A DNA stretch of 64,000 bases from Apibacter sp. B3706 (GCF_011082725.1 NZ_CP049715.1:1054001-1118000); one strand, 5' to 3'; numbered from the stretch's first letter, positions 17,754-28,061 are shown. The notes: generated from the letters alone by a model not told the origin. Translations and numbers: made by a program.

Positions 17754-17810
17754 AAATTACAAAAATAGTTATCAATTTATTTTTAATATTATAAGTGGCT
17801 TAACAAAAAA

Positions 17811-18185
17811 TTAACCATTCTTAAACCATCCTTGGTAATAAAACATATTTCCAAAAAATATAATAAAGAGAATAAGTAAAATGTATATTAAAACATTGAA
17901 AAAAAAGATAATTAAAGAAATTATTGATAAAATTCGAGTGTCTTTTGATTTTAACATTGCTCCGAAATGATCTCCGGAATTGTAAATAGTTTTTACCTCA
18001 TTAGCAAATATTATAGATAAAACTCCAAATATAATTCCTATTAAACTAAAAGAAAAAATATTAAGTATGGTAGAAATAATTGCTAATACCATATGATTAT
18101 TGGGTAATCTATCATTTTTTTCGTCAGTTGGAACTGTCGAAGCAGCTGAATTTTCATATTGCAAATTTGAATGTTGATCTTCCAT
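17811..18185 (-). CDS. CCC-motif/CD225-like small membrane protein
   Basis: A 124-residue protein with a polar N-terminus (about 28 residues), then LPNNHMVLAIISTILNIFSF leading into the first of two hydrophobic segments (about 31-60 and 88-117), separated by a basic loop with SKDTRILSIISL. This layout is that of the 'CCC motif membrane protein' group of Bacteroidota, related in shape to CD225/dispanins, but the Cys-Cys-Cys motif is missing (Phe-Ser replaces it). It is followed by the DUF2752 gene. Function unknown. Confidence 0.6.
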   Translation of the reverse strand: MEDQHSNLQYENSAASTVPTDEKNDRLPNNHMVLAIISTILNIFSFSLIGIIFGVLSIIFANEVKTIYNSGDHFGAMLKSKDTRILSIISLIIFFFNVLIYILLILFIIFFGNMFYYQGWFKNG

Positions 18186-18545
18186 AAATAAAATTTTTTA
18201 TCATATATAATTTTCTATTGAACCAATAATTTTAAATATTTATTAATTTATGAAATATATTCTTATTTATAAATCAATATTTAGTAAAAAAATGATTAAA
18301 ATAAAAATTATTTTTTATTAACCTCAATAATTACAAAAATTATACCTTTTATCATAAATTTATAATCTTAGAATGTTAATTTAAATAAATTATATTAATT
18401 AAACCATGATCCTAAAGATTATATTAGTTATAAATAAAATATTCTAAGCATCTATTATAAAGCAAGTAATAACTTTTTTAAAGAGTGAATAGTAAATAAC
18501 TTTCTATTCACCATAAATATTCTGATATTTGCAAAAAATATAGTA
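18186..18545. other. Divergent spacer between the CCC-like gene and pyrD
   Basis: 360 AT-rich bases. The only structure found is the palindrome at 18485-18511 and the pyrD -7-like element GATATTTG at 18524-18531 (one mismatch). Confidence 0.45.
18485..18511. promoter_or_regulatory. Palindrome upstream of pyrD, possible operator
   Basis: GTGAATAG, 11 bases, CTATTCAC: a perfect 8-base inverted repeat. It overlaps the place where a -33 element for the -7-like GATATTTG (18524-18531) would lie, the geometry of a repressor site. It could instead fold in RNA if transcription starts further upstream. Confidence 0.4.
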
Positions 18546-19475
18546 ATGATATCTTTAGAAACAACCATTTCCAATAAAAAATTCAGTAACTGTTTGATGA
18601 ATGCATCGGGTGTAAAATGTATGACGTTAGAAGAGTTATCGAACATGAAAAACTCAGGATCAGGAACTTGGATAACTAAAAGTTGTACCCTATCTCCTAG
18701 AGAAGGTAACCCGTCTCCTAGATATGTTGATTTAAAATTAGGAAGTATTAATTCGATGGGATTACCAAATTTAGGTTTTGAATTTTATCTTGATTATGTT
18801 CTTAATGAACACAAAGAAGGAAATGATAACTTATTTTTTTCAGTTGCCGGTTTAACGTTAGAAGATAATATAGAAATGTTGAACCAAATTGAAAAGTCTG
18901 ATTTTCAAGGTTTGGTTGAATTAAATTTATCTTGCCCAAATATACCGGGAAAACCACAAACGGGTTATGATTTTGAAAGAACTGAAGAAGTTTTGAATAA
19001 GGTATTTTCATTTTATACAAAACCTTTAGGGGTTAAGCTTCCTCCATACTTTGATATGGTACATTTTGAAATGGTTGCCGATATTTTAAATAAATACCCG
19101 ATTCAATTTGTAACCTGCATCAATAGTATCGGAAATGCCTTGTATATTGAAGATGAATCCGTTGTTATAAAACCTAAAGGAGGATTTGGAGGAATTGGAG
19201 GAGCTTATGTAAAACCTACTGCTTTAGCTAATGTTAGAATGTTTTATAAATTATTAAGAAAAGATATTTCTATTATCGGATGTGGAGGGGTTGAAACCGG
19301 TAGAGATGTTTTTGAACACATATTATGCGGGGCTTCCATGGTTCAGGTTGGTACACAGTTAATGAAAGACGATACTAAAATTTTTTCCAAATTATCTTCT
19401 GAATTAAAAGAAATTATGAAAACCAAAAATTACACTACATTATCCGATTTTAAAGGTATGCTTAAAGAACTTTAA
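18546..19475 (+). CDS. pyrD: Dihydroorotate dehydrogenase, class 1A (fumarate-type)
   Basis: A 309-residue cytosolic FMN enzyme that oxidises dihydroorotate to orotate in pyrimidine synthesis. The active-site Cys is at position 130 in NLSCPNIPGKPQ, the same number as in the Lactococcus lactis class 1A enzyme. The segments GVKLPPYFD, NSIGNALYI, KPKGGFGGIGGAYVKPTALANV and GCGGVETGRD are all class 1A type. There is no N-terminal membrane extension as in class 2 and no pyrK neighbour as for class 1B. Class 1A enzymes pass electrons to fumarate and do not need respiration. It is followed by udk after 73 bases on the same strand, making a small pyrimidine cluster. Confidence 0.93.
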   Translation: MISLETTISNKKFSNCLMNASGVKCMTLEELSNMKNSGSGTWITKSCTLSPREGNPSPRYVDLKLGSINSMGLPNLGFEFYLDYVLNEHKEGNDNLFFSVAGLTLEDNIEMLNQIEKSDFQGLVELNLSCPNIPGKPQTGYDFERTEEVLNKVFSFYTKPLGVKLPPYFDMVHFEMVADILNKYPIQFVTCINSIGNALYIEDESVVIKPKGGFGGIGGAYVKPTALANVRMFYKLLRKDISIIGCGGVETGRDVFEHILCGASMVQVGTQLMKDDTKIFSKLSSELKEIMKTKNYTTLSDFKGMLKEL

Positions 19476-19548
19476 TATTTACTTTAGCTAAATTTTGGTA
19501 CACTATTTTCTGCTTAAAAAAATAAACTCAAAAAATATAATAAAATAA

Positions 19549-20169
19549 ATGTTAACCATTGGTATTGCCGGAGGAACTGGTTCCGGAAAAACAACCGTTG
19601 TAAACAACATCCTTAATCAATTGGATTCCAACAGTGTAAATGTACTCACTCAAGACAATTATTATCATTACAATCCTGAGTTGTCATTTGATGAGCGTGA
19701 ACTGTTAAATTACGATCATCCGAGAGCTATTGATTTTGATTTATTAATCGACCATGTAAAAAAGTTAAAAGCGGGGCAAGCTATTGAAGAGCCTCTTTAT
19801 TCTTTTATAACCCATTCCAGAACGGAAGATGTTACGATTATTCAACCTAAAGAAATCCTTATTGTTGAAGGAATATTAGTATTGACAAATCCTGAATTAA
19901 GAAAAGAATTTGATGTTAAAGTATATGTCAATGTTGATTCTGACGAAAGATTAATTAGAAGAATCAGAAGAGATATTCAAGAAAGAGGCAGAGATTTGGA
20001 AGAAGTATTGAGTAGGTATCAATCTACTTTAAAACCGATGCATGAAGAATTTATACAACCCTCTATGGCTTATGCTGACATTATAATTCCAACAATGAAA
20101 AAAAATACTGTTGCAATTGATGTATTAAGTACGGTAATACAAAATACTTTAAAAAATCGTTCTAACTAA
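19549..20169 (+). CDS. udk: Uridine kinase
   Basis: A 206-residue P-loop kinase that phosphorylates uridine and cytidine for pyrimidine salvage. GGTGSGKTT at 8-16 is the Walker A motif. The DNYYH segment, YDHPRAIDFD and the RRIRRDIQERGR lid are typical. Normal length. It follows pyrD and is itself followed after 3 bases by the divIC-like gene, an arrangement frequent in Bacteroidota. Confidence 0.96.
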   Translation: MLTIGIAGGTGSGKTTVVNNILNQLDSNSVNVLTQDNYYHYNPELSFDERELLNYDHPRAIDFDLLIDHVKKLKAGQAIEEPLYSFITHSRTEDVTIIQPKEILIVEGILVLTNPELRKEFDVKVYVNVDSDERLIRRIRRDIQERGRDLEEVLSRYQSTLKPMHEEFIQPSMAYADIIIPTMKKNTVAIDVLSTVIQNTLKNRSN

Positions 20170-20172
20170 AGA

Positions 20173-20526
20173 ATGGAAAAAAAAGGCAATAAATCGTCAG
20201 ATAAAAAATCTATCTTCGGTAAACATTGGTATTCCAGTATTTACTTAATACTTTCCATTATATTTATAATTTGGATGCTTTTTTTTGATACAAATTCTTA
20301 TTTAACTCATAAAGAATTAAATAATGAAATTTCCAAATTAAAACACGAAAAAGAATATTATAAAAGTAAATTAGATTCTGAAAATATTCAGTATAAAAAT
20401 TTAAAAAATAATAAAGATGCTCGAGAAAAATATGCTCGAGAAAATTATTTTTTTAAAAAAAATAATGAAGATATTTTCATCATGGTAACGAAAGATGATT
20501 CTATAACGCCAAAATCTAACCCTTAA
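20173..20526 (+). CDS. Septum formation initiator family (FtsB/DivIC-like) protein
   Basis: A 117-residue bitopic membrane protein. A basic cytoplasmic N-terminus (1-20) is followed by one membrane helix (about 21-38) and a periplasmic coiled coil (about 46-80, LNNEISKLKHEKEYYKSKL), then the AREKYARENYFFKKNNEDIFI block characteristic of DivIC/FtsB. It should join FtsL and FtsQ-type proteins in the divisome. It starts 3 bases after the udk stop, so the two are cotranscribed. Confidence 0.9.
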   Translation: MEKKGNKSSDKKSIFGKHWYSSIYLILSIIFIIWMLFFDTNSYLTHKELNNEISKLKHEKEYYKSKLDSENIQYKNLKNNKDAREKYARENYFFKKNNEDIFIMVTKDDSITPKSNP

Positions 20527-20828
20527 ATCTTAGATTAATTAAAAAGTAACATATTTTTTTTAGATTTTTAAAATAAATACATTTAAAATGCATATTTTAA
20601 CATTTATTTCGTTATTACTTTATTAAATTAATTAGTAAGCCTTAAAACAACGTATATTTTTATAATTTTAAAAAAAATTAGTATAATATAAAAAGATATG
20701 ATTCTATTACTTTCAACAATTTTATAGTAACTGTATCATATAAGGTATACTATATATTAAATAAAAATACCAGTTAATGGGATTAATAGTAAGAATAATA
20801 TTAATAAGGTAAAAGATATTTATAATGT
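20527..20828. other. Spacer before the AI-2E family gene
   Basis: 302 very AT-rich bases; no exact promoter element, hairpin terminator or small gene was recognised. Confidence 0.4.
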
Positions 20829-21923
20829 ATGAATTACAAAGATATTAGTAAAGGTATAATTAGCGCTGTATCCATTATTGCACTTACAGTTCTTTTATTT
20901 TTTTTATTATGGAAAATTCGATTTGTTTTAGGTTATATTTTTGTTGCATTTGCCTTTTCTTTAATGGGAAGACCTTTAATGAATTTTCTAAGTGAAAAAG
21001 TTCGAATATCTAATACCATTTCTGCTTGTATCACTCTATTAATTATGGTAGGTACTCTTCTTACTTTTTTAAGCTTTGTAATTCCTTTAGCCATCGAACA
21101 AGCCGGAAATTTATCTTTGTTGGATACAGATAAATTACAAAATTCAATAACAGAACAAGTAAAATTAATTGATGAAGCCTTACGAAGCAAGCATATCTAT
21201 TTATTTGAAGATAATTATGCACAATTATTTACTTCAAAGTTTAATTTTAAAATACATATGGATACGCTGCAAAGTGGATTTTCGATTTTAGCTGAATTAG
21301 GTATTTCTATATTTTCTGTAACATTTATTACTTTTTTCTTTTTAAGAGAAAAAGACTTATTTAACAGAATGATCATTGGTGCTGCTCCAACCAATGACAT
21401 AAAAAAAGTCATTCAGGTGCTCTCTAATATTAAAGATTTATTAACCAGGTATTTTCTTGGATTGTGTTTACAAATATGTTCTATGTTTTTACTTTACTTA
21501 GCTATTTTAGGCGGATTTAACATTAAAGATATGGTAATAATAGCTATGTTTTGTGCATTTTGTAACCTTATACCTTATTTAGGACCTTTGCTTGGTTTTT
21601 TTATTATCAATTTGCTCAGCATGAGCAGTATGTTTTCCTTAGGTATGGACTTTAATACTCAAATTATACCTACCATATTTTGGATCAGTATTTTATATTT
21701 AATTGCCCAATTAATTGATAATGCGATTTTTCAACCTTTAATTTATGCTAAAAGTGTCAAATCTCATCCATTGGAAATTTTTTTAGTTATGCTAATCTTC
21801 GGTATTTTATTTGGTGCTATCGGTGTTACTTTCGCAATTCCCGGTTATACGGTATTAAGAGTCGTTATGAAAAGCTTCTTCAACCGTTTTAAAATTGTAC
21901 AAGCCATTACAAAAAATTTGTAG
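20829..21923 (+). CDS. AI-2E family transporter (PerM/TqsA-like)
   Basis: A 364-residue inner-membrane protein with about eight hydrophobic segments: pairs near 12-50, a soluble region (about 80-150), and the C-terminal bundle with NLIPYLGPLLGFFIIN and the LAQLIDNAIFQPLIYAKSVKSHPLEIFLVMLIFGILFGAIG-type family signature (about 285-345). Family members are exporters of varied substrates, and autoinducer-2 transport is proven only for some, so the substrate is open. It has no obvious operon partner. Confidence 0.88.
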   Translation: MNYKDISKGIISAVSIIALTVLLFFLLWKIRFVLGYIFVAFAFSLMGRPLMNFLSEKVRISNTISACITLLIMVGTLLTFLSFVIPLAIEQAGNLSLLDTDKLQNSITEQVKLIDEALRSKHIYLFEDNYAQLFTSKFNFKIHMDTLQSGFSILAELGISIFSVTFITFFFLREKDLFNRMIIGAAPTNDIKKVIQVLSNIKDLLTRYFLGLCLQICSMFLLYLAILGGFNIKDMVIIAMFCAFCNLIPYLGPLLGFFIINLLSMSSMFSLGMDFNTQIIPTIFWISILYLIAQLIDNAIFQPLIYAKSVKSHPLEIFLVMLIFGILFGAIGVTFAIPGYTVLRVVMKSFFNRFKIVQAITKNL

Positions 21924-22036
21924 TTAAAAAACTTTCAATCTTGCAAAGGTTCTATTAATGTCTTTTGGTAAAAATCTATTTTAAAATTAAATAAAGTACT
22001 TTTTATAAATCAATATTTAACTTATTTACAATCATG

Positions 22037-22044
22037 TAATTTTG
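22037..22044 (+). promoter_or_regulatory. -7 promoter element of the THUMP-like methyltransferase gene
   Basis: TAATTTTG, exact -7 consensus, 27 bases before the GTG start at 22071; it supports that start over longer or shorter choices. Confidence 0.45.
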
Positions 22045-22070
22045 TAACTAATATATAGCATTCAAGAATT

Positions 22071-23246
22071 GTGATAAATACTCATTTACTACATAAAGAA
22101 GTTCAAGAATATATAACCAACCACCTAAATTCTAATATATCGGAATTAAGGTTTAAAAAATCTCCTTTTACGGGGATCTCTTCTCTTGAATTAATTCAAC
22201 AAATTCAAGGAAAGAAAATTTCTCAAAAAAAATTTCCATTTCTTTATGAGAATAATGAGATCATATACCCTCCGCATATTAACCTTGAACAAGCTTCATC
22301 TCAAAGTACGGCATTATTTAAACAATCAATTATAAACGGTAAAACCGGTATTGATTTAACAGGCGGTACGGGTATTGATAGTTTTTTTCTCTCGGAGCAT
22401 ACCAATGAATTTTATTATGTCGAGCCGAATCTCGATCTCCTGGAAATAGTAAAACATAATTTTACAGTACTTGGTAAAAAAAATGTGAACTTTATAAACA
22501 AAACCGCCGAGGAATTTATTTCTTCTAATTCTACACATTTCGATTTTATTTATTTAGATCCATCCAGACGTGATGAAAATAAAAATAAAAAAATTGATTT
22601 AAAAGATCTATTCCCTAATATATTAAACTTAAAAGATACATTATTTAAATTTTCGAATTCCATTTTTATTAAGCTTTCTCCTCTTCTTGATCTTCAAAGA
22701 GCAATTGATCAATTACCGATTTCAAAAATTTATATTGTGTCTGTTAAAAATGAAACCAAAGAATTAATAGTGCAATTGAATCCTAAGGATAAGTTAAACC
22801 TCTCCAATCCTTATGTACATTGTATCAATCTGGAATCAGAACAGCCTGATTTTTGTTATTTTTGGCAAGAGGAAAAAATATCTCCAGTTCCCTCCTATTC
22901 CATTCCAAAATCGTACCTATATATACCCAATTCATCCCTATTAAAATCAGGAGCCTTTAAACAATTAGGTATTAAATTTACTATTGATAAATTACATTCC
23001 AATTCCCATATGTACACTTCAGAAAACAAAATTGAAAATTTTCCGGGCCGTACTTTCATACTTATTGACAAAAATTTTAATCCTAAAAAAACTAGTCAAA
23101 AACAATTTAATATAATCAGTAGAAATTATCCGTTAAAACCTGAAGAAATTAAGAAAAAATATAAGCTTGTTGATGGCGGAACTAAGTATTTAATTTTTAC
23201 ACGTTCTTTACAAGGAAATATTTGCATGCTGGCAGAAAGTATCTAG
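22071..23246 (+). CDS. Class I SAM-dependent methyltransferase with THUMP-like C-terminal domain
   Basis: A 391-residue protein starting with GTG. The SAM-binding motif is DLTGGTGID (95-103), and the catalytic-type motif LDPSRRDE (162-169) replaces the DPPY of N-methyltransferases. The C-terminal part (about 290-391), with SYLYIPNSSLLKSGAF and FPGRTFIL, is the THUMP-like domain seen in Bacteroidota homologues. It probably acts on RNA, but the modified base is unknown. The GTG start lies just behind a -7 element, and no ATG in frame precedes the conserved region. Confidence 0.8.
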   Translation: MINTHLLHKEVQEYITNHLNSNISELRFKKSPFTGISSLELIQQIQGKKISQKKFPFLYENNEIIYPPHINLEQASSQSTALFKQSIINGKTGIDLTGGTGIDSFFLSEHTNEFYYVEPNLDLLEIVKHNFTVLGKKNVNFINKTAEEFISSNSTHFDFIYLDPSRRDENKNKKIDLKDLFPNILNLKDTLFKFSNSIFIKLSPLLDLQRAIDQLPISKIYIVSVKNETKELIVQLNPKDKLNLSNPYVHCINLESEQPDFCYFWQEEKISPVPSYSIPKSYLYIPNSSLLKSGAFKQLGIKFTIDKLHSNSHMYTSENKIENFPGRTFILIDKNFNPKKTSQKQFNIISRNYPLKPEEIKKKYKLVDGGTKYLIFTRSLQGNICMLAESI

Positions 23247-23371
23247 ATTGCCAATTTAATATAACTTAATTTTATAACATTTTATATTTTATTTAAGAAA
23301 TAATTAAGATTATTAAATTTAACTTGCAAAATCATTTTAGAAGAACTAATTATTCAAACATTCATTAAAAA

Positions 23372-24586
23372 ATGTATAAAAAAATTATATATATTATATC
23401 ATTAATAAGCCTTTTTAATACAACCTTTACCAATTGCAAAAAATCAAATTACGAAGTAAATAAAAGTGTTCAGAATAAAAAACCTTCAATTCCCGGATAT
23501 TACAATATAAATTTTGATTCTATATTTACTAAAAAGGATAATTATTCTCCGGAAGACGATACCATTGTATATCAGTTGAATAAATATTTCACTCATGTCT
23601 GGAAATCAAAAAATTTAAGCGGTGGTATTTTAGTCGCTAGAGGCAACACCATACTGTTAGAAAAATATAATGGATATTCCAATTGGGAAGATAAAACATT
23701 AATATCACCCCAAACCTCTCTGCATGTGGCTTCTGTAAGCAAAATTTTAACTTCTTTAGCTGTATTGAAATTAGTTGAAGCTCACAAGATAAATTTAGAT
23801 CAGAAAGTAAATACCATACTTACCGATTTTCCCTATTCGGATATAACCATACATGATTTATTGACACATCGAAGCGGTCTTCCGGAATATACTCATTTGG
23901 TTGATTTGATTAACACTTGGGATAAAAGAAAGAAAATGTCCAATGAAGATGTTTTAGATTTATTTTCAACTCATACTCCATTATTACAATATAAACCGAA
24001 TACTCATTTTTCATACTCAAATTCTAATTTTGCTCTGTTAGCCTTAATTGTAGAGAAAACGACCAACATGTCTTTTCCGGAAGTCATAAATACAATGATA
24101 TTTACCCCTTTGGGAATGAAACATTCGTATATACTTCAAGAAAAGGATTTAAAAAAAGCTAATCTATCCTACTATCCTGACGGCAGACCCTATAAATTCA
24201 ATCACCTGGATTTAGTTTACGGAGATAAAAACGTTTATACCACTCCTGAAGATCTGTTCCGATTAAGTCAGGCCATGTTTGCTCCAAATTTTTTACGAAA
24301 AGACTTATTAGATCAAATGTACACTCCGTACAGTAATGAAATACCTAATATTAAAAATTACGGATTGGGTATGCGATTAATGGTATTTAAAAACGGCAAA
24401 AAATTAATCTACCATACCGGATGGTGGCATGGAAGCAATGCCATATTTATACATCTTGTGGATGAGAAAGTTACTATTATAGCCATTGGAAATAAATATT
24501 CAAATATGATCTATTCGGCTATTCGTTTAGCACCTTTATTCGGCGATTACCCTTTACCAAATATGAATAAATATAAGTACGATTAA
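23372..24586 (+). CDS. Serine hydrolase (class C beta-lactamase/penicillin-binding fold), lipoprotein
   Basis: A 404-residue protein. The first 21 residues are a signal peptide ending in FTNC, so C22 is the likely lipidated residue. All three motifs of the fold are present: S121-V-S-K124, Y215-S-N217 and H348-T-G350 (in YHTGWWHG). Members include D-Ala-D-Ala peptidases, esterases and AmpC-like enzymes. The broad family resemblance and lack of AmpC-specific context make peptidase or esterase more likely than drug resistance. It acts in the periplasm or at the outer membrane. Confidence 0.85.
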   Translation: MYKKIIYIISLISLFNTTFTNCKKSNYEVNKSVQNKKPSIPGYYNINFDSIFTKKDNYSPEDDTIVYQLNKYFTHVWKSKNLSGGILVARGNTILLEKYNGYSNWEDKTLISPQTSLHVASVSKILTSLAVLKLVEAHKINLDQKVNTILTDFPYSDITIHDLLTHRSGLPEYTHLVDLINTWDKRKKMSNEDVLDLFSTHTPLLQYKPNTHFSYSNSNFALLALIVEKTTNMSFPEVINTMIFTPLGMKHSYILQEKDLKKANLSYYPDGRPYKFNHLDLVYGDKNVYTTPEDLFRLSQAMFAPNFLRKDLLDQMYTPYSNEIPNIKNYGLGMRLMVFKNGKKLIYHTGWWHGSNAIFIHLVDEKVTIIAIGNKYSNMIYSAIRLAPLFGDYPLPNMNKYKYD

Positions 24587-24669
24587 ATTTATTTATCAAT
24601 AAACAGTATAGTAGTCAACCTTAAGTATATTTGGATGGAGTAATACCATAAAATACGTTGAAATTTATT

Positions 24670-24677
24670 TATATTTG
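24670..24677 (+). promoter_or_regulatory. -7 promoter element of asnS
   Basis: TATATTTG, exact -7 consensus, 22 bases before the ATG; the -33 element is not clear. Confidence 0.55.
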
Positions 24678-24699
24678 CTTACCGATTAAAATATATTAA

Positions 24700-26148
24700 A
24701 TGAACGATTACAGTATTAAAGAATTGTTAGCTAAAGGAAAAAAAGCTTTACAGGAAGAAGTAGTAATTAGAGGATGGGTGCGATCTTTTCGTTCCAATCA
24801 ATTTATTGCTCTTAATGATGGTTCGGGGCAAAATAATGTTCAAATAATAATCAATTACAACGATTTTGATACTGAAACTTTAAAACAAATTACAACAGCA
24901 TCTTCTCTTTATGTTGAAGGAAAAGTTACTGAAAGCAAAGGAGCGGGACAAGAGATTGAAGTCGTTGCCAATACAATAAAAATTTACGGATATGCAAATC
25001 CTGAAGATGTTCAGGAAACTATCTTACAGCCAAAAAGACATTCATTGGAAAAATTGAGAGAGCAAGCACATCTTCGTTTTCGCACCAATACCTTTGCTGC
25101 GGTAATGAGGGTTAGAAATGCTTTAAGTTTTGCCATTCACCAATATTTTAATAAAAATGGATTTTGCTATATCAATACTCCTATAATTACCGGGTCAGAT
25201 GCTGAAGGCGCGGGAGAAATGTTTACCGTTACCAATTTCAATTTAGATAATCTTCCTAAAAATGACGAGGGAAACACAGATTTTACTCAAGATTTCTTTG
25301 GAAAAAAGACCAATCTGACCGTTTCAGGACAATTGGAAGCTGAAACTGCTGCTATGGGTCTAGGAAAAGTTTATACATTCGGTCCTACTTTTCGGGCTGA
25401 AAATTCAAATACCACTCGACATTTAGCAGAATTTTGGATGGTTGAACCGGAAGTTGCTTTTTATGATTTGGATCAAGATATGGATCTTGCAGAAGATTTT
25501 CTAAAATATTGCATCCAATATGCTGTTGATAATTGTAAAGAAGATTTGGAATTTCTAAACAAACGATTTGAAGAAGAGCAAAAACAAAAACCGAAAGAAG
25601 AAAAATCGGATCAAAATTTACTTGAAAAATTAGATTTCGTATTAAATAATAAATTTATCAGGCTTAGCTACACGGAAGCTATTGATATTCTTAAACATTC
25701 GAAACCGAATCAAAAGAAGAAATTCAAATATCTTATTGATGAATGGGGAGCAGATTTACAATCTGAACATGAAAGATATTTAGTTGAAAAACATTTTAAA
25801 AGTCCGGTAGTGTTATATGATTATCCGGCAAAAATAAAAGCTTTCTACATGCGTTTAAATGACGATCATAAAACCGTACGTGCTATGGACGTTCTCTTTC
25901 CGGGTATTGGTGAAATCATTGGAGGATCACAAAGAGAAGAAAGAATTGATATTTTAAAACAAAAAATGAAGGATATGAATGTTGACGAAAAGGAATTATG
26001 GTGGTATTTAGATACACGTAAATTCGGTACAGTGCCTCATTCAGGATTTGGACTTGGGTTAGAACGCCTCGTTTTATTTGTTACAGGTATGAGTAATATT
26101 AGAGACGTTATACCTTTTCCTAGAACCCCTAAAAACGCTGAATTTTAA
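24700..26148 (+). CDS. asnS: Asparagine--tRNA ligase
   Basis: A 482-residue class IIb synthetase charging tRNA-Asn. The N-terminal OB-fold anticodon-binding domain covers about 15-105. Class II motif 2 ([25 protein letters not shown]) is near 227-251, and motif 3 ([15 protein letters not shown]) near 449-463. An insertion typical of bacterial AsnRS, here rich in Glu and Lys ([15 protein letters not shown]), lies about 290-305. A solo unit with -7 element and terminator. Confidence 0.97.
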   Translation: MNDYSIKELLAKGKKALQEEVVIRGWVRSFRSNQFIALNDGSGQNNVQIIINYNDFDTETLKQITTASSLYVEGKVTESKGAGQEIEVVANTIKIYGYANPEDVQETILQPKRHSLEKLREQAHLRFRTNTFAAVMRVRNALSFAIHQYFNKNGFCYINTPIITGSDAEGAGEMFTVTNFNLDNLPKNDEGNTDFTQDFFGKKTNLTVSGQLEAETAAMGLGKVYTFGPTFRAENSNTTRHLAEFWMVEPEVAFYDLDQDMDLAEDFLKYCIQYAVDNCKEDLEFLNKRFEEEQKQKPKEEKSDQNLLEKLDFVLNNKFIRLSYTEAIDILKHSKPNQKKKFKYLIDEWGADLQSEHERYLVEKHFKSPVVLYDYPAKIKAFYMRLNDDHKTVRAMDVLFPGIGEIIGGSQREERIDILKQKMKDMNVDEKELWWYLDTRKFGTVPHSGFGLGLERLVLFVTGMSNIRDVIPFPRTPKNAEF

Positions 26149-26169
26149 AAATTGATTAATAATTATTTT

Positions 26170-26204
26170 AAAGATGCTTATATATATGTAAGCATCTTTT
26201 TTAT
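26170..26204 (+). terminator. asnS terminator
   Basis: AAAGATGCTTA (26170-26180), 8-base loop, TAAGCATCTTT (26189-26199), then a T-run. Confidence 0.9.
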
Positions 26205-26514
26205 TATTATTTATTATCATCTTAAAATTTATATTTTTTTAACTCTTCTACTATTTACTTAAAGAATTGATGAATAAAATATATTCATTACTAGCCTAAA
26301 ATCCATTAAATGAAAAGCAATTTCTAAAAAATTTAATTAAATCATCTCTTAGATAACAATATTTTTATTATATGTTTACTATATAATAACTAATAAAAAT
26401 TTATTTAAAAAAAATAAAACCACCAAAAAAAATATTGTGAAGTTTTAATTTAATATAAATTGAAAAATTTAAGACTTTAGCAAAAAAAAATTCATTACAA
26501 AAATTATGCCTTTA

Positions 26515-26546
26515 TTTGTATCTTACATATTAATAATGTAAATTTG
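26515..26546 (+). promoter_or_regulatory. rpoN promoter
   Basis: TTTG (26515-26518), 20 bases, TAAATTTG (26539-26546), an exact -33/-7 match. The leader before the ATG at 26592 is about 38 bases. Confidence 0.75.
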
Positions 26547-26591
26547 AATTTATAAACCTTACTTAATCTACTTTTATAAAGAAACTATTTT

Positions 26592-28061
26592 ATGTTAAAA
26601 CAGGATTTAAGACTAAAACAACTTTTAAAACTATCTCCTCAGCAAATTCAGCTAATGAAACTAGTTCAGCTTCCCACCCTTGCATTTGAGGAAGTAGTAA
26701 AACAAGAAATCGAAGAAAATCCTGCCTTGGAAGATAATTCTAATGAAGATTATTATGATTCTGCTGATTCCTTTGATTCCGAAAAAGAATATGATGATTC
26801 CGCAGACAATGAGATTATTGAAGCTCCGGATATAAATATCGATGATTATCTAAGTGATGATGAAGTTCCCAGCTATCGGGTACAATCCAATAATTACAGC
26901 GATGACGATGATGATAAAGAGTTACCCTATGCTCAATATGAATCATTTCAAGAACATATATGCTCTCAATTACACACATTTAGATTAACGGAAAATGAAG
27001 AAGAAATAGCCGATTTTATCGTCGGAAATCTAGACGATGATGGCTATTTACGAAGAGATTTATCATCCATCGTGGATGATTTGGCTTTTACCCAAGGAAT
27101 TTATACTGATGTTCCGACTATTGAAAAACTGTTAACTAATTATATTCAAAGATTAGATCCTACCGGTATTGGAGCCAGAGACCTCAGAGAATGTCTGTTA
27201 TTGCAACTCAGAGCAAAAAATCCTTCAGAATCCACGGAACTGGCTTACAAGATTATTAATGAAATGTTTGATGCTTTTACAAAAAAGCATTACAGTAAAA
27301 TACAGCAAAAATTTTCCATTTCTGAAGAAAAGCTTAAATGCGCGGTGAATGAAATTGAACGCTTGAACCCTAAACCGGGAAAAGCTTTTACCAACAATTC
27401 AAAAAATACGGAACAAATTATTCCTGATTTTACAATTAGAATTGTAAACGGAGATTTGGAATTGACGCTCAATGGTAGGAATGCTCCTGAATTAAAAATT
27501 TCCAGAGAATATTCTGAAATGTTGGATACATATAAAAATACCGAACATAAGTCGAGAGAGCAAAAAGATGCGGTAATGTTTGTTAAACAAAAGTTAGATT
27601 CTGCTAAATGGTTTATCGATGCAGTTAAACAACGTCAACAAACCTTGTATGTTACCATGAAATCAATTATGGATTATCAGAAGGAATATTTTTTGACGGG
27701 AGATGAAGAACAAATTAAACCAATGATTTTGAAAGATATTGCCGAAATCACCGGTTTAGATATATCCACTATCTCAAGGGTTGCCAACAGTAAATATGTG
27801 AATACTCCGTATGGAACTTTGCTTATAAAAGATTTATTTTCTGAAAGTCTTACCAATTCAGAGGGCGATGAAGTTTCCACACGGGAAATTAAAACCATCT
27901 TACAAGAAGTCATTGAAAATGAAGACACTAAAAAACCTCTTACCGATGATAACTTGATGAAAATACTTAATGATAAAGGATATAATATAGCAAGAAGAAC
28001 CATTGCAAAATATAGAGATCAACTCAATATTCCTGTAGCAAGATTAAGAAAAAAAATATAA
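26592..28061 (+). CDS. rpoN: RNA polymerase sigma-54 factor
   Basis: A 489-residue sigma factor of the RpoN class, which needs AAA+ activators to open promoters with -24/-12 elements. Region I is Gln/Leu-rich ([21 protein letters not shown], about 7-27). Region II is acidic (about 45-95, runs of Asp and Glu). The core-binding domain follows, and the C-terminal RpoN box ARRTIAKYR is at 467-475. It is followed after 16 bases by thyA on the same strand. No sigma-54 activator is encoded in this window, so its regulon lies elsewhere. Confidence 0.95.
   Translation: MLKQDLRLKQLLKLSPQQIQLMKLVQLPTLAFEEVVKQEIEENPALEDNSNEDYYDSADSFDSEKEYDDSADNEIIEAPDINIDDYLSDDEVPSYRVQSNNYSDDDDDKELPYAQYESFQEHICSQLHTFRLTENEEEIADFIVGNLDDDGYLRRDLSSIVDDLAFTQGIYTDVPTIEKLLTNYIQRLDPTGIGARDLRECLLLQLRAKNPSESTELAYKIINEMFDAFTKKHYSKIQQKFSISEEKLKCAVNEIERLNPKPGKAFTNNSKNTEQIIPDFTIRIVNGDLELTLNGRNAPELKISREYSEMLDTYKNTEHKSREQKDAVMFVKQKLDSAKWFIDAVKQRQQTLYVTMKSIMDYQKEYFLTGDEEQIKPMILKDIAEITGLDISTISRVANSKYVNTPYGTLLIKDLFSESLTNSEGDEVSTREIKTILQEVIENEDTKKPLTDDNLMKILNDKGYNIARRTIAKYRDQLNIPVARLRKKI

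Larger units (their letters stand above)
26149..26591. other. Spacer between asnS and rpoN
   Basis: 443 bases with the asnS terminator at the left and the rpoN promoter at the right; about 300 AT-rich bases between them show nothing recognisable. Confidence 0.45.

Noticed and set aside
23372-24586. AmpC beta-lactamase call for the serine hydrolase
   Set aside because: The three motifs are shared by the whole serine hydrolase fold, and the C-terminal motif is HTG rather than KTG; peptidase or esterase is more likely.
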